Assembly (NCBI RefSeq): GCF_002887595.1
Contig: NZ_PEBU01000011.1
Coordinates: 1 to 64,000 of the forward strand
Reading direction: 5' to 3'
DNA length: 64,000 nucleotides
Origin: Bowmanella denitrificans
GTDB taxonomy: Bacteria > Pseudomonadota > Gammaproteobacteria > Enterobacterales > Alteromonadaceae
Shown here: positions 1-9,651 of the stretch, one piece after another
Layout of the letters: each line of letters opens with the position of its first letter
Position numbering within the stretch: position 1 is the stretch's first letter
Notes under the pieces: model-generated
Database searches by the model: none
What the model saw: the letters and a program-made list of their open reading frames with translations, nothing else
Told to the model about the DNA's origin: nothing
Made by a program: the position numbers and the translations under genes

Positions 1-1322
1 GGCGTAAACCAGAGGCGGTTGAGGCTGATACCTACAGTATTTTGCATTACAACGAAGCCGGGCGGGTGTCGGCTGAACTTAAGGCCTTAGCAGAGTTAAA
101 CCAGCAGGTGGAAAAGGCACTGCCGCCAGTTTACCGAGACAGCTATTTTCAACTGGTGGCCTATCCGCTGTTGGCCACTCAGGCGGTGTTTGAACTTAAC
201 CATAACCTGGCCCTTAACCGCCTGCACGGCAAGCAGGGGCGTGTGACCACCAATGACTATGCCAACCAGGTACGTTATTGGTTTAACCGCGATCAGCAAC
301 TGTCCGGGCAATATCACCAACTGGCTGATGGGCGCTGGAAGCATATGATGTCGCAGCCGCATATAGGTTATACCTACTGGCGTAATCCACCGGCTAACCT
401 GATGCCGGTGGTGTCCACGTATGCACCGGCCGCAGAGCCGGTGGCCGATATGGGCGTGGCGGTGCAGGGCAGTGAATTGTCCTGGCCACTCAATGAACCC
501 TTGGGGCAGGATTTGGTATTGCTGGATTTCACCCTGTACGGTCAGCAGCAGCGCTATATTGAAATATTCAATAAACAACTTAAACCTTTTACCTTTAACG
601 CGGCGACCTCGGCGCCCTGGATAACATTAAGTCAGACAACGGGCGATGTTAATCAACAGCAGCGCATTTGGGTCAGTATTGACTGGCAAGGTTTGAGCGA
701 GGGAACGCATCAGGGCTGGGTGCACGTGCAAGGAACAGGGTGGGGGGGCGCACGTATTCTGGTAAAGGCCAGTAAAACCCCGCAGGCAGTAAAAGGTAAC
801 TTTGTGGAGGCCGATGGCTATATTGCCTTACAAGCATCCGATGCCACAATTTACGGCAATCATGCTCGCGCCTGGTGGGCACCCATCCCTGGTCATGGTT
901 ATGCAGGGCAGTCGGTGTCTGCATTTGCTCACGCCGATTATGTCTGGCAGAGGGACGAACCTGCCCCCTACCTGGAATTTCCCTTGTACTTATTCAGTCA
1001 GGGACAGTTTGATTTGCATCTGTGGCTGGCACCCAGCCTGGGGTTTGTGCCTGGCCGCGGCCTGCGGCTGGCGGTGGGGCTGGACGACCAGGTGCCGCAA
1101 ACCCTGGATATCCTGTCTGATAGCAGTCAGCAAGCCTGGCAGCAATCTGTGCTGGACGGGCTGCGCAAAGTCACCACCCGTATCCATATGACCCAAGCGG
1201 GTCAGCACAAACTGCGTCTATATCTGCGCGATCCAGGGGTGGTATTGCAAAAGCTGATAGTGGATACCGGTGGTCTGCAACCCAGCTATTTGGGGCCACC
1301 TGCCAGTCCTTACATCAGGTAG
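1..1322 (+). CDS. Glycoside hydrolase family 115 (alpha-glucuronidase), C-terminal part
   Basis: The reading frame (codons begin at base 3) is open from the window edge to a TAG at 1320-1322, so only the C-terminal ~440 residues are present and the start is outside. The segment carries features I associate with GH115 xylan alpha-1,2-glucuronidases: a helical part with HYNEAGRV, YWFNRDQQLSGQYHQLADGRW and the HMMSQPHIGYTYWRNPP stretch, then beta-rich C-terminal domains including EADGYIALQASDAT. GH115 enzymes remove (4-O-methyl)glucuronic acid side chains from glucuronoxylan. The family call rests on recognized motifs. The catalytic domain is upstream of the window and cannot be checked. The xylose genes downstream support a xylan role. 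Confidence 0.85.
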   Translation, partial: RKPEAVEADTYSILHYNEAGRVSAELKALAELNQQVEKALPPVYRDSYFQLVAYPLLATQAVFELNHNLALNRLHGKQGRVTTNDYANQVRYWFNRDQQLSGQYHQLADGRWKHMMSQPHIGYTYWRNPPANLMPVVSTYAPAAEPVADMGVAVQGSELSWPLNEPLGQDLVLLDFTLYGQQQRYIEIFNKQLKPFTFNAATSAPWITLSQTTGDVNQQQRIWVSIDWQGLSEGTHQGWVHVQGTGWGGARILVKASKTPQAVKGNFVEADGYIALQASDATIYGNHARAWWAPIPGHGYAGQSVSAFAHADYVWQRDEPAPYLEFPLYLFSQGQFDLHLWLAPSLGFVPGRGLRLAVGLDDQVPQTLDILSDSSQQAWQQSVLDGLRKVTTRIHMTQAGQHKLRLYLRDPGVVLQKLIVDTGGLQPSYLGPPASPYIR

Positions 1323-1344
1323 TGTGGTGCTACCTGAAAGTGCT

Positions 1345-1358
1345 TGAAAACGTTTGCA
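1345..1358. promoter_or_regulatory. LacI-family operator candidate (upstream copy)
   Basis: TGAAAACGTTTGCA is a near-perfect 14-bp palindrome centred on CG, with one imperfect pair. It closely matches the perfect palindrome at 1557-1570, about 212 bp downstream. A/T-rich arms around a central CG are typical of LacI/GalR-family sites. No LacI-family regulator is encoded in this window, so the cognate protein must lie elsewhere. Confidence 0.55.
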
Positions 1359-1556
1359 TATTTTTCTTTCTGTTCAATATCTGTTATTCGTGCTACACGG
1401 CTTATTTTCATTTTAGTAACAAACTGCTGGTGGGCGGTTTTCTGGTGAAATAACGGCATAACCTATTGAAAAATATTTGCTAAATGCTGTTGTTCTTTCA
1501 GCTTTGTCGCAAGCTCATTGTGTTTTTTAACATCCTGGTTTTTAAAATCTTGTAAC

Positions 1557-1570
1557 TGAAAACGTTTTCA
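1557..1570. promoter_or_regulatory. LacI-family operator candidate, perfect palindrome
   Basis: TGAAAACGTTTTCA is a perfect 14-bp palindrome with central CG, about 245 bp upstream of the TonB-dependent receptor start. Together with the copy at 1345-1358 it could allow looping repression of the receptor cassette. Function is inferred from symmetry and position. Confidence 0.6.
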
Positions 1571-1813
1571 TCTAAGGTTTGTGTTGCTGAATTGTTAAAA
1601 AAAGATAGCGAGTAACGTTTTTTTGCAAAATCAAAACACCCGGCTCGCCACTACAATCGCAGACAGAAATAACAATTCGGCCGGGTACTAGCTGGTGCTC
1701 CGGCCAGCGGGAACAGACCGACGCATACACAAGCTGAAGGGGTGTGGCAGGTATTAACCTGTGCGCATAGAAGGCGTTGGTTCACTCAATAAAGGCAAAG
1801 TGGGAACAACAAC

Positions 1814-4800
1814 ATGAACAAAGTAACAGTGTTTAACCGAACCACCCTGGCCAGCAGTATTTCGTTACTGCTGGGCACATCCCTGTCCATGCCGTTACTG
1901 GCGCAGGAGACGGCGGCGCAGGATGATGGCTCTGTGGAAGTTATTCAGGTCAGTGGTATGCGCTCCAGTCTGCAGCAAGCAACCAGCATTAAACGCCATT
2001 CCATGGGAGTGGTGGATGCCATTTCGGCCGAAGATATCGGCAAATTCCCAGATACCAATCTGGCAGAGTCCCTGCAGCGTATCAGTGGCGTATCGATTAG
2101 CCGTACTAATGGCGAAGGGTCTGAAGTCACTGTGCGGGGTTTTGGTGGTGACAATAACATGGTGACGCTTAACGGCCGTACCATGCCTGCTGCCACCACC
2201 TATGGGGCAGGCTCCGGTGCCGATGGCACCACCCGTGGGGGCAGTACCCGCGCCTTCGATTTTGCTAATCTGGCCTCTGAGTCGATTAAATCAGTAGAAG
2301 TGTTTAAGACCAGTAAGGCCGATATCACCACTGGTGGTCTGGGTGCGACCTTGAATATCATCACCGCCAAACCATTGGACAGTGAGGGCTTTGTGGCCAG
2401 TGCCGGTGTTAAAGCTGTACATGACACCACCAACCGCACCGGGGATGATTTGACCCCGGAACTGTCCGGTATTATGAGCTATGCCAATGACGAATCCACT
2501 TTTGGGGTGGGCTTGTCTTTCAGCCATCAAGAGCGAGATTCTGGCTATACCGGCGCGACGGTCAATGCCTGGAATATCGGCTACTGGGATGACAGTAATC
2601 CAGGTGGTGATTTGTATGGCAACCCTGGCGTGGACTACCGTAATGCGCCGCAGGATGGCCAATTATTTGCCCGCCCAAATGATATTCGTTATGCCTTCTC
2701 CAATACCCAACGGGTGCGGGATAACGCGCAACTTACCTTACAGTTTCGTCCCAATGATGCCCTGACCGCAGCAGTGGACTATACCTTTGCCGAAAATGAA
2801 CTCAAAGAGCAGCGCGGTGAGATCACCAACTGGGTGCAGGGCGGTGGAAATACCCGTATTGTGGAATTTGACGACAGCGCCGTGAAAACTCCTGTGTATA
2901 TTATGCAAGAGTATGATGGTGGGGTGGACGAAGGTTATGAACAGCAGTGGCGCGAACAGACCAATACGCTTAAATCACTGGGTCTCAACCTGCAATACAA
3001 TGTGAGTGACTATTTCTCGCTAACTCTGGATGCGCACGACTCTGAAATGTACAGCCGTGGCACCGGCCCTCGCAATACGGGGGAGCTGGCCGTGGGCCTG
3101 GGCGCGCCCACCGTGGTATCCCGCGAATGGTTCTGGGGTATGGATCTGCCAACCTATAAGAACGTTTATGACGACAGTATTCGCGGCGCCAATAACAATG
3201 GGCAGGTGGATGCCGGTGATGTGGGCTCGTCTGTGGCGCGTTTACGTAACGCCAGCCAGAAGACCGAAATTTCACAGGTGAAACTGGATGGTCAATATGT
3301 GCTGGAAGACGGGCGCTTTGATTTTGGTGTGGAGCTGCGCACTATGGAATCCCGCTCCATGCAAACTGCTGGCCGCAATATAGATAACTTGGGCGGATGG
3401 GGTATTGCCTTCCCCGGTGAATTCGATGCTTATGGCCTGATCCAGCCTTTTGACCTGCCCGGAGAGTTTGACGATTACGATACTATGCCGGGAGGCTACG
3501 GTTTTATTGCCGATGCCAGAGCATTGTATGATGCGGCGCTGGAGCTATACCCTAATGCCAATCCTGCTCTGCCCACCGCCTCAGAGACGGCCTTATCCTT
3601 TGACAATACGGTGAAAGAAGAAACCCAGGCGGTGTATTTCCAGGTAGCATTAGGCGGCGAGCTGGGCGGTATGCCATTTGACGTACTCACTGGCTTGCGC
3701 TACGAAAAAACCGATGTAACGTCCACCTCGTTAGTAAACCCGGTGTATTTCTCCTGGGACAGTAATGATGATGTGAACCCGCATCCAGGCACAGGCGCGG
3801 AGCCTACCTCACTGGACAGTGACTACGATTACCTGCTCCCCAGCCTGGATTTCAGCCTGGATATTACTGAGGATCTTAAAGGCCGGTTCTCTTTCGGCAA
3901 AACCATTGGCCGGGCGGGCTTGGGTGACCTGGGCGTGTCGTACGGTAATTTTGGCGGCGGGGGCGGTTCCACCTTGCTTGGCGCGCAACCTACGGCCGAT
4001 GGTTCCAACCCTGGTCTGCTACCACTGGAGTCGTCCAACTATGATCTGTCGCTTGAGTGGTACTACAGCCCGGACAGTTATGCCTCTATTGGTCTATTTC
4101 AGAAAAACGTCATCAACTTTATCGGTCGCCGGCAAGTAGATCAGAAGATTTTAGGGATTCGTGATGTGACCGGGGGGCCAAGAGCCCAGGCGGCCATGGA
4201 TGCACTCAATGATCTGGGGGTACTGGTCGACAACACCTCGCTGTTTACCATGATGGTCATTCTGAATAATCCAACAGACTTCCCTGGTGGTGCAGGTGAT
4301 TACAATAATCTGTCGCCACAGGACATCATAGATATTGAACGTGACTATGATCTGCTGGCCAACGAGTCGGACCCTGAAACCACCTTCCGTACCAGTATCC
4401 CGGATAACAGCCGCGAAGCCAAACTGTATGGTGCCGAGCTGGCGATTCAGCATTTCTTCGGAGATAGCGGTTTTGGTGTGCAAGCCAACTACACCATAGT
4501 ACGGGGTGATGTAGGGTTTGACAGTGAAGCCGATCCGGATCAGGACCAGTTTGCACTGCTGGGCCTAAGTGACACGGCCAACCTGATTGCCATGTATGAG
4601 AAAGAGGGCTGGCAGGCCAGGATTGCCTGGAACTGGCGGGATAAATACCTGGCTGAGGTGAATAAGGGCGCGGATCGCAACCCAAGATTCGTCGAAGCTT
4701 ATTGGCAGATAGATGTAAATGTTAGTTATGACATCAGTGAAGACCTGACCGTGTTTGTGGAAGGCTTGAATATCACTGGTGAGAATGACCGGCAGCACGC

Positions 4801-4876
4801 CCGTAATGAAGCGCAGCTTTGGTATCTGACCGATTTAGGAGCGCGCTATCAGATTGGTGCCCGTTACGCATTCTAA
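1814..4876 (+). CDS. TonB-dependent receptor, large carbohydrate-type
   Basis: A 1020-residue outer-membrane receptor. It has a signal peptide (about residues 1-30, ending SMPLLAQ), a TonB-box-like VEVIQVSG (41-48), and a plug domain around 60-200 (ISAEDIGKFPDTNLAESLQ, RISGVSI, VRGFG, LNGR). A long 22-strand-type barrel follows, ending in the aromatic GARYQIGARYAF. This is the size class used by Alteromonadaceae and xanthomonads for oligosaccharide uptake. It heads the cassette with SapC, cupin and halogenase-like genes and follows a GH115 gene, so a xylan-derived glycan is the likely ligand. The substrate is inferred from context. A terminator-like hairpin follows the gene. Confidence 0.92.
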   Translation: MNKVTVFNRTTLASSISLLLGTSLSMPLLAQETAAQDDGSVEVIQVSGMRSSLQQATSIKRHSMGVVDAISAEDIGKFPDTNLAESLQRISGVSISRTNGEGSEVTVRGFGGDNNMVTLNGRTMPAATTYGAGSGADGTTRGGSTRAFDFANLASESIKSVEVFKTSKADITTGGLGATLNIITAKPLDSEGFVASAGVKAVHDTTNRTGDDLTPELSGIMSYANDESTFGVGLSFSHQERDSGYTGATVNAWNIGYWDDSNPGGDLYGNPGVDYRNAPQDGQLFARPNDIRYAFSNTQRVRDNAQLTLQFRPNDALTAAVDYTFAENELKEQRGEITNWVQGGGNTRIVEFDDSAVKTPVYIMQEYDGGVDEGYEQQWREQTNTLKSLGLNLQYNVSDYFSLTLDAHDSEMYSRGTGPRNTGELAVGLGAPTVVSREWFWGMDLPTYKNVYDDSIRGANNNGQVDAGDVGSSVARLRNASQKTEISQVKLDGQYVLEDGRFDFGVELRTMESRSMQTAGRNIDNLGGWGIAFPGEFDAYGLIQPFDLPGEFDDYDTMPGGYGFIADARALYDAALELYPNANPALPTASETALSFDNTVKEETQAVYFQVALGGELGGMPFDVLTGLRYEKTDVTSTSLVNPVYFSWDSNDDVNPHPGTGAEPTSLDSDYDYLLPSLDFSLDITEDLKGRFSFGKTIGRAGLGDLGVSYGNFGGGGGSTLLGAQPTADGSNPGLLPLESSNYDLSLEWYYSPDSYASIGLFQKNVINFIGRRQVDQKILGIRDVTGGPRAQAAMDALNDLGVLVDNTSLFTMMVILNNPTDFPGGAGDYNNLSPQDIIDIERDYDLLANESDPETTFRTSIPDNSREAKLYGAELAIQHFFGDSGFGVQANYTIVRGDVGFDSEADPDQDQFALLGLSDTANLIAMYEKEGWQARIAWNWRDKYLAEVNKGADRNPRFVEAYWQIDVNVSYDISEDLTVFVEGLNITGENDRQHARNEAQLWYLTDLGARYQIGARYAF

Positions 4877-4906
4877 AAGCAGGTGTCCTGTTATGACCTG
4901 AAATGT

Positions 4907-4932
4907 AAGAGCCGCTGGTAACAGCGGCTCTT
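4907..4932 (+). terminator. Hairpin after TonB-dependent receptor
   Basis: An 11-bp perfect stem (AAGAGCCGCTG with CAGCGGCTCTT) around a GTAA loop, followed by a short T-rich stretch (gtctgttt). It could terminate or attenuate between the highly expressed receptor and the downstream cytoplasmic genes. Confidence 0.7.
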
Positions 4933-5018
4933 GTCTGTTTGCGGTGCTGTACATTTGTTCGCCAATACAGGCATAGTGGGGATACACAGGTTAAGTTGTT
5001 CAGGGGATAGTATTATTT

Positions 5019-5771
5019 ATGCCGCAACATGTTTTGCTTAACAATATCAGTCATCAACAGACCCGGGTGTTGCACCGGTTTGCCGCGGAGTATGGTGACA
5101 ATCTGGCCAGTGTGCCGGTGATGCCCAATGAATTTACCGAACTGCAAAAGGAATACCCGCTGCTGTTTCGTCGTCAGCAGCCCAATGGTCCTTATCAGGC
5201 TCTGGCATTGTTAGGATTTGAAGCCGGCGAGAACCTGTTTCTGGAGCCGCAACTGCCTTCAGGCTGGGCGGCCAGACAGATACCGGCGATGTTAGAGCGG
5301 GGACCATTTTTGATTGGTATGCAGCATCGCCAGGAAGAAGGGCAGCATCAGGAGGTGGCGGTTATCCATATCGATATGGACCACCCTAAGGTTAACCAGC
5401 CGCAAGGCAAGGCGCTGTTTCTGGAATACGGTGGCAACAGCCCTTATCTGGAGTTTGTGTCTGCATGTTTAACCCAGCTCCATCAGGGCATGGCCATAGC
5501 GCCGCGACTTTATGCCTTAATCGAGGAACTGGATTTATTTGAGCCCATCAATATTGATATTGAACTGCACAGCGGCGAAAAACTGCGCCTGACCGGCTAT
5601 GCCACCATCAGCGAACAGCGCCTGGCACAGTTGGATGTGCAAAAGTTACATGGCTTACACCAGGCTGGCGCTTTGCCACTCTGCTATGCGGCCATGGCGT
5701 CCCTCAGCAATATTCGGCAATTGATAGACAAGAAAAATCAGCGCCTGGGCCAGACCGGCAAGGGGGCCTGA
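5019..5771 (+). CDS. SapC family protein
   Basis: A 250-residue protein with the SapC-family pattern: N-terminal HVLLNNISHQQTRVL, then VPVMPNEF, EYPLLFR, and ALLGFEAGENLFL. Despite the name taken from an S-layer-associated protein, its biochemical role is unknown. In marine proteobacteria the family is repeatedly found beside TonB receptors and tryptophan-halogenase-like genes. No signal peptide is seen, so it is probably cytoplasmic. Its TGA overlaps the next gene's ATG by one base (TGATG at 5769-5773), implying translational coupling. Confidence 0.85.
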   Translation: MPQHVLLNNISHQQTRVLHRFAAEYGDNLASVPVMPNEFTELQKEYPLLFRRQQPNGPYQALALLGFEAGENLFLEPQLPSGWAARQIPAMLERGPFLIGMQHRQEEGQHQEVAVIHIDMDHPKVNQPQGKALFLEYGGNSPYLEFVSACLTQLHQGMAIAPRLYALIEELDLFEPINIDIELHSGEKLRLTGYATISEQRLAQLDVQKLHGLHQAGALPLCYAAMASLSNIRQLIDKKNQRLGQTGKGA

Positions 5772-6805
5772 TGCACGTCGACTATGCGCCTGCGCCGGTT
5801 ATTAACAACCTGCCTCCTGGTCAGTTACCTGCAGATTTAAGTGGCTTTAGCCAGCCCGTGGTGTTTAAGGGATTAGTCAGTCACTGGAAATTGGTAATGC
5901 TAGGCAGGCTGTCCAGTGAAGAAGCCGTGGCTTATCTTAAGTCGTTTTATAACGGCAATCCCGCCTTTGTTTATCAGGGCGAGCCGGGGCTTGACGGTCG
6001 TTACGGCTATAACGACGATTTTACCCGGCTTAATTATGAAACCAGCCGCTTGGCGCTGGATGAGGTACTGGACAGGCTGCTGGCCTGTCGGCAAACCGCC
6101 AACCCACCAAGCTACTATATTGCTTCCAATGTTATTGATTACAACTTTCCGGGCCTGAGCGCTGACAACCATTTAGACATACCCGTCAGGCCATCGCCGC
6201 AAGCCTGTGAACCGCCGGTGCCCAGTCTCTGGATAGGCAATCGCTCGGTGGCCCGCTGTCACTATGATGCCTCAGACAATATTGCCTGTGTGGTGTTGGG
6301 GCGGCGGCGTTTTACCTTGTTTCCGCCGGATCAGATAGCCAACCTCTACCCGGGGCCGCTCACACCAACTCCCGGTGGGCAGGCCATCACCTCGGTGGAT
6401 ATTCATCAGCCGGACCTTGGCCGCTTTCCACGCTTTGCCGAAGCCATCAAAGTCGGACTCAGTGTCGAGCTGGAGCCGGGGGATGCTATCTATATTCCCA
6501 GTATGTGGTGGCATCAGGTGGAAGGGCTGGACAGTGTCAACATTCTGATCAACTACTGGTGGAGCGATGCGGCAAAATTTATGGGCTCGGCCATGAATGT
6601 GCTGCAGCATGCCATGCTGAGTCTGCGTGATAAACCAGCCCATGAAAAAGCAGCCTGGAAGCAGGTATTTGACTATTACGTGTTTGGCGATAGTCAGTTG
6701 CCACGAGCCCATCTGCCGGAGCAAGCCTGGGGGGACTTAGGGCCCATGACGGAGCTAAGCTCCAGGCAATTGCGCGCCAGGCTTATTAATAAACTCAACA
6801 GATAG
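5771..6805 (+). CDS. Cupin-like (JmjC/cupin_8) domain protein
   Basis: A 344-residue putative 2-oxoglutarate/Fe(II)-type oxygenase fold. The metal-binding pattern is visible as CHYDASDN (H-x-D) and later MWWHQVE (distal His), with GRRRFTLFPPDQ and the LYPGPL segment between, as in FIH/JmjC-like cupins. The substrate is unknown. It sits between SapC and a halogenase-like gene and has a homolog in the opposite cassette (11763-12779), so the pair of functions travels together. It may hydroxylate a protein or a carbohydrate-linked substrate; this is inference. Confidence 0.85.
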   Translation: MHVDYAPAPVINNLPPGQLPADLSGFSQPVVFKGLVSHWKLVMLGRLSSEEAVAYLKSFYNGNPAFVYQGEPGLDGRYGYNDDFTRLNYETSRLALDEVLDRLLACRQTANPPSYYIASNVIDYNFPGLSADNHLDIPVRPSPQACEPPVPSLWIGNRSVARCHYDASDNIACVVLGRRRFTLFPPDQIANLYPGPLTPTPGGQAITSVDIHQPDLGRFPRFAEAIKVGLSVELEPGDAIYIPSMWWHQVEGLDSVNILINYWWSDAAKFMGSAMNVLQHAMLSLRDKPAHEKAAWKQVFDYYVFGDSQLPRAHLPEQAWGDLGPMTELSSRQLRARLINKLNR

Positions 6806-6813
6806 GAACAGCC

Positions 6814-8298
6814 GTGCAGCAGGTAAAAAAAGTGGTAATTGCAGGAGGAGGAACAGCCGGATGGGTGACGGCCGCTGCCTTGTCCAAACAGTTGGCCAAT
6901 CTGGTAGACGTGACGCTAGTGGAGTCGGAAGAGATCGGCACCGTGGGGGTAGGGGAAGCAACCATTCCGCCCATGCTGGTGTTTCATAAATTGCTGGGTA
7001 TTGATGAACAGGCTTTTATGCGTGCAACCCATGCGACCTTCAAGTTAGGCATCAGTTTTGAAGGTTGGGGAGATATTGGGGAACGTTATATTCATCCCTT
7101 TGGCACGACTGGCAAGGGCAGCTTTCTGGCTGATTTTCAACATTACTGGCTGCATGGAAAGACGCTCGGAATCGATTACGCTATTGATGACTATTGCTAT
7201 GAATTGCAGGCTGCCGAGGCTGGGCGTTTTGCCCGCTCCGACAGTTCCAGCATCAGCTATGCCTATCATCTTGATGCTGGTCGCTACGCCAAATTTTTAC
7301 GTGAATTCAGTGAGCAGCATGGGGCCAGGCGAATCGAAGGACGTATCGCCAGGGTAGAGCAGGATCCCGACAGCCAACATATCCGTGCCTTGGTGCTGGC
7401 CAGCGGCCAGCGGGTGGAAGGGGATCTGTTTATCGATTGTAGCGGTTTTCGAGGCTTGCTGATTGAACAGACCCTGCAAACCGGTTATGAAAACTGGCAG
7501 CATTGGCTGCCTTGCGACAGTGCGGTGGTAGTGCAGACTGAATCCGCCGACACGCTGCCACCCTATACGCGTGCCATGGCCCATGACAGTGGCTGGCAGT
7601 GGCGCATTCCCTTGCAGCACAGGGTGGGTAATGGTCTGGTCTATAGCAGCGCTCACCTGGATGACGATAGTGCCCGTGAACGGCTGATGACCAATCTGGA
7701 GACCGCGCCACTCACCGAGCCACGCTTGATTCGTTATCAAACCGGTCGGCGTAAGCAGTTCTGGAATAAAAACTGTATTGCCATGGGCTTATCCAGTGGT
7801 TTTGTGGAACCCCTTGAATCCACCAGTATCTATCTGTTTATGAATGCGGTGGTGCGGCTGCTGAAACTGTTTCCCTTTAATGGCATGCAGAGCGCACAGG
7901 TAGATGAGTACAACAGGCAGTCCATTGTTGAACTGGAAAAAATCCGCGACTTTATTATTTTGCATTACCACCTGACCCGTCGTGATGACAGTGCGTTCTG
8001 GCGTTACTGCCGGACCATGGCCATTCCCGATAGTCTGGCACAGCGCATGGCGCTGTTCCGTGAATGTGGTCAATGTTTTCAAAGCAGTGATGAATTGTTC
8101 AGGCTGGAGTCCTGGGTACATGTGATGCTGGGCCAGGGGCTGATGCCGCAGGGCTATAATCAATTGGTGGCGGCCGTGCCGGAAGCGCAGCTACGTCAGC
8201 ATCTGCAGGGCATTCGTCAGACCATTGGGCAAGTGGTGGGTAAACTGCCCCCACATCAGGAATTTATCCGCCGTTACTGCCAGGCTGAAAAAAACTAG
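6814..8298 (+). CDS. Tryptophan halogenase-like flavin-dependent protein
   Basis: A 494-residue member of the flavin-dependent tryptophan halogenase family, starting at GTG 6814 behind an AGGAA-type RBS. It retains the FAD motif GGGTAGW (11-17), a Lys at position 77 in TFKLG matching the catalytic Lys of PrnA-type enzymes, the W-x-W-x-I-P halogenase motif near residue 261 (WQWRIP), and the EPLES segment around 332-336 containing the conserved Glu-Ser. All core residues are therefore present. No tryptophan-derived product pathway or flavin reductase is adjacent. The family is common in TBDR-SapC-cupin loci, where its substrate is not known. It is the last gene of the + strand cassette. Confidence 0.88.
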   Translation: MQQVKKVVIAGGGTAGWVTAAALSKQLANLVDVTLVESEEIGTVGVGEATIPPMLVFHKLLGIDEQAFMRATHATFKLGISFEGWGDIGERYIHPFGTTGKGSFLADFQHYWLHGKTLGIDYAIDDYCYELQAAEAGRFARSDSSSISYAYHLDAGRYAKFLREFSEQHGARRIEGRIARVEQDPDSQHIRALVLASGQRVEGDLFIDCSGFRGLLIEQTLQTGYENWQHWLPCDSAVVVQTESADTLPPYTRAMAHDSGWQWRIPLQHRVGNGLVYSSAHLDDDSARERLMTNLETAPLTEPRLIRYQTGRRKQFWNKNCIAMGLSSGFVEPLESTSIYLFMNAVVRLLKLFPFNGMQSAQVDEYNRQSIVELEKIRDFIILHYHLTRRDDSAFWRYCRTMAIPDSLAQRMALFRECGQCFQSSDELFRLESWVHVMLGQGLMPQGYNQLVAAVPEAQLRQHLQGIRQTIGQVVGKLPPHQEFIRRYCQAEKN

Positions 8299-8403
8299 CT
8301 TATTGGCTCAGGCAGAGAGATTGGCAAGCTATTGGTGATAGTTTTGGGTTTGGCAAGACTGCGCTACTATTGTGGAATAAGGGAAAATATAGAGGGAACT
8401 TAT

Positions 8404-8931
8404 ATGCATCTGGTGCTGGCAATTCTTGGCGTAGTCGTCACTATATTAGTCTTGCTTAATCGTCTGCAACAAGGTGGCATTGACCTTGGTTGGTTGAATC
8501 CTTTCAGTTGGCATAGGCGCAGAAAATTCCGGCAGGAATACGAGCTGTCCGCAGCTTATACCCTGGACAACCCGATGGATGTCGCGGCTTTGTTTATCGT
8601 TGGTGTGGCCAAACTAAATGGGGATATGAGTAAGGAGCAGAAGCAGCGGATTCTGTCGTTGTTTCAGTCAGAGTTCCATCTTTGTGAGCGAGCCTCAGTG
8701 GAATTGTTAGGTGCCTCTGTGCATTTGTACGGCAGAGGTGATGAGATACTGAACTATCCAGACAAGGTACTGCACCGCAGTAAAAGTGCGTTTTCAACCG
8801 AACAGATTCAATCCGTTTTGTTTATGATGAATGAAGTGGCGAAGGTGGAAGGTCAACCAAATGAGTCGCAGCACAAGCTTATTGAAGGATTCGAACAATG
8901 TTTTCCCAAACTGGTAAAAGCCAGTTGGTAA
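8404..8931 (+). CDS. TerB-like helical protein with N-terminal membrane anchor
   Basis: A 175-residue protein. The ATG at 8404 follows a GAGGG ribosome site and is preferred to an upstream GTG at 8332. An N-terminal hydrophobic segment (HLVLAILGVVVTILVLLN) is followed by a basic stretch (WHRRRKFRQEY) and a helical domain reminiscent of TerB/DjlA-N domains (DVAALFIVGVAKLNGDMSKEQK, then a second ALF-like helix VLFMMNEVAKVEG). TerB assignment is by pattern and tentative. It probably faces the cytoplasm from the inner membrane. Function unknown. Confidence 0.7.
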   Translation: MHLVLAILGVVVTILVLLNRLQQGGIDLGWLNPFSWHRRRKFRQEYELSAAYTLDNPMDVAALFIVGVAKLNGDMSKEQKQRILSLFQSEFHLCERASVELLGASVHLYGRGDEILNYPDKVLHRSKSAFSTEQIQSVLFMMNEVAKVEGQPNESQHKLIEGFEQCFPKLVKASW

Positions 8932-8953
8932 TGTCTGTTGGTTTGACGAGAAG

Positions 8954-9232
8954 ATGGATTGGTTTGCGATTGATTTAGGCGATGCCATGTTGGCGCAAGG
9001 CCGGCTGACTGAGCTGGAGCGCCAACTCCGCCTGGCCTGGCTTGGGGCCGGTCAGCCGGATACCATGCTGGCTGGCGTGGTAAGCCGCTCGCAGGGATTG
9101 CATTGTCAAACCACGCTGCTTTTAAGTGGCCCGCTGCAGCGCTTGGTGGCATTGCCTGATGCTGTACCTTGCCAGCACCTGCCTGCGGATATTCAGCCGC
9201 TAATCGGCAATTGGCCCAATATGGCCTGCTAG
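8954..9232 (+). CDS. Small hypothetical protein
   Basis: A 92-residue frame starting ATG behind GAGAAG, 22 bases after the previous gene. Composition is protein-like (LTELERQLRLAWLG, VSRSQGLHCQTTLLLSGPLQRL) with no signal peptide and no recognized domain. A competing antisense frame covers the same stretch, so coding is likely but not certain. Confidence 0.45.
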   Translation: MDWFAIDLGDAMLAQGRLTELERQLRLAWLGAGQPDTMLAGVVSRSQGLHCQTTLLLSGPLQRLVALPDAVPCQHLPADIQPLIGNWPNMAC

Positions 9233-9281
9233 CCACTCTCAAAATCCACAGCGACCCCCAAGAAACACAGCAAAACTGATA

Positions 9282-9310
9282 TTCACCGCAGAGACGCAGA
9301 GATCCCAGAG
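9282..9310 (+). repeat. CCGCAGAG-type intergenic repeat, left arm
   Basis: A copy of the dispersed repeat whose core reads TTCACCGCAGAGACGCAGAG. It is matched in inverted orientation at 10091-10119, with 21 bases identical. The two arms enclose the AT-rich EF-hand gene. Related copies occur near 10146, 25970, 26150, 37704 and 37870. Confidence 0.7.
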
Positions 9311-9651
9311 GTATTGTGGTAAGTGGAGATTCTTGGTGATGAGTTTGGTAGTTTTAATGTTTATTAACCACGAACCACAAGAAAGTCACGAAAACTACTT
9401 TTACTGTAGTGAAAATATCATCTTTAATTTAAAAATTTGTCAGATTTTTTGGGTGCTGTCATTTTTGTATAGGATGTCTAGACATACAAAGAACTTTAAC
9501 TAGTGTTAAGTATTGGTGTCGAGGATTTGGGTATCCCGTTAAAACTATCATCAGGAACATAAGGATATTTATGGAATACTTTTCTTGCAGTATTATTTTT
9601 ATCGGTGTGCATGATACAAATTTTCTTAACCATTAAATTTATTTGATTTTA

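Larger units (their letters stand above)
1323..1813. promoter_or_regulatory. 490-bp intergenic region, promoter region of the TBDR cassette
   Basis: No gene is visible here. The region is AT-rich and contains two LacI-type operator candidates (listed separately) and a long 5' leader of roughly 150-200 bases before the receptor gene. A GC-rich potential hairpin lies near 1680-1710. I could not assign a -35/-10 pair with confidence. Confidence 0.5.
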
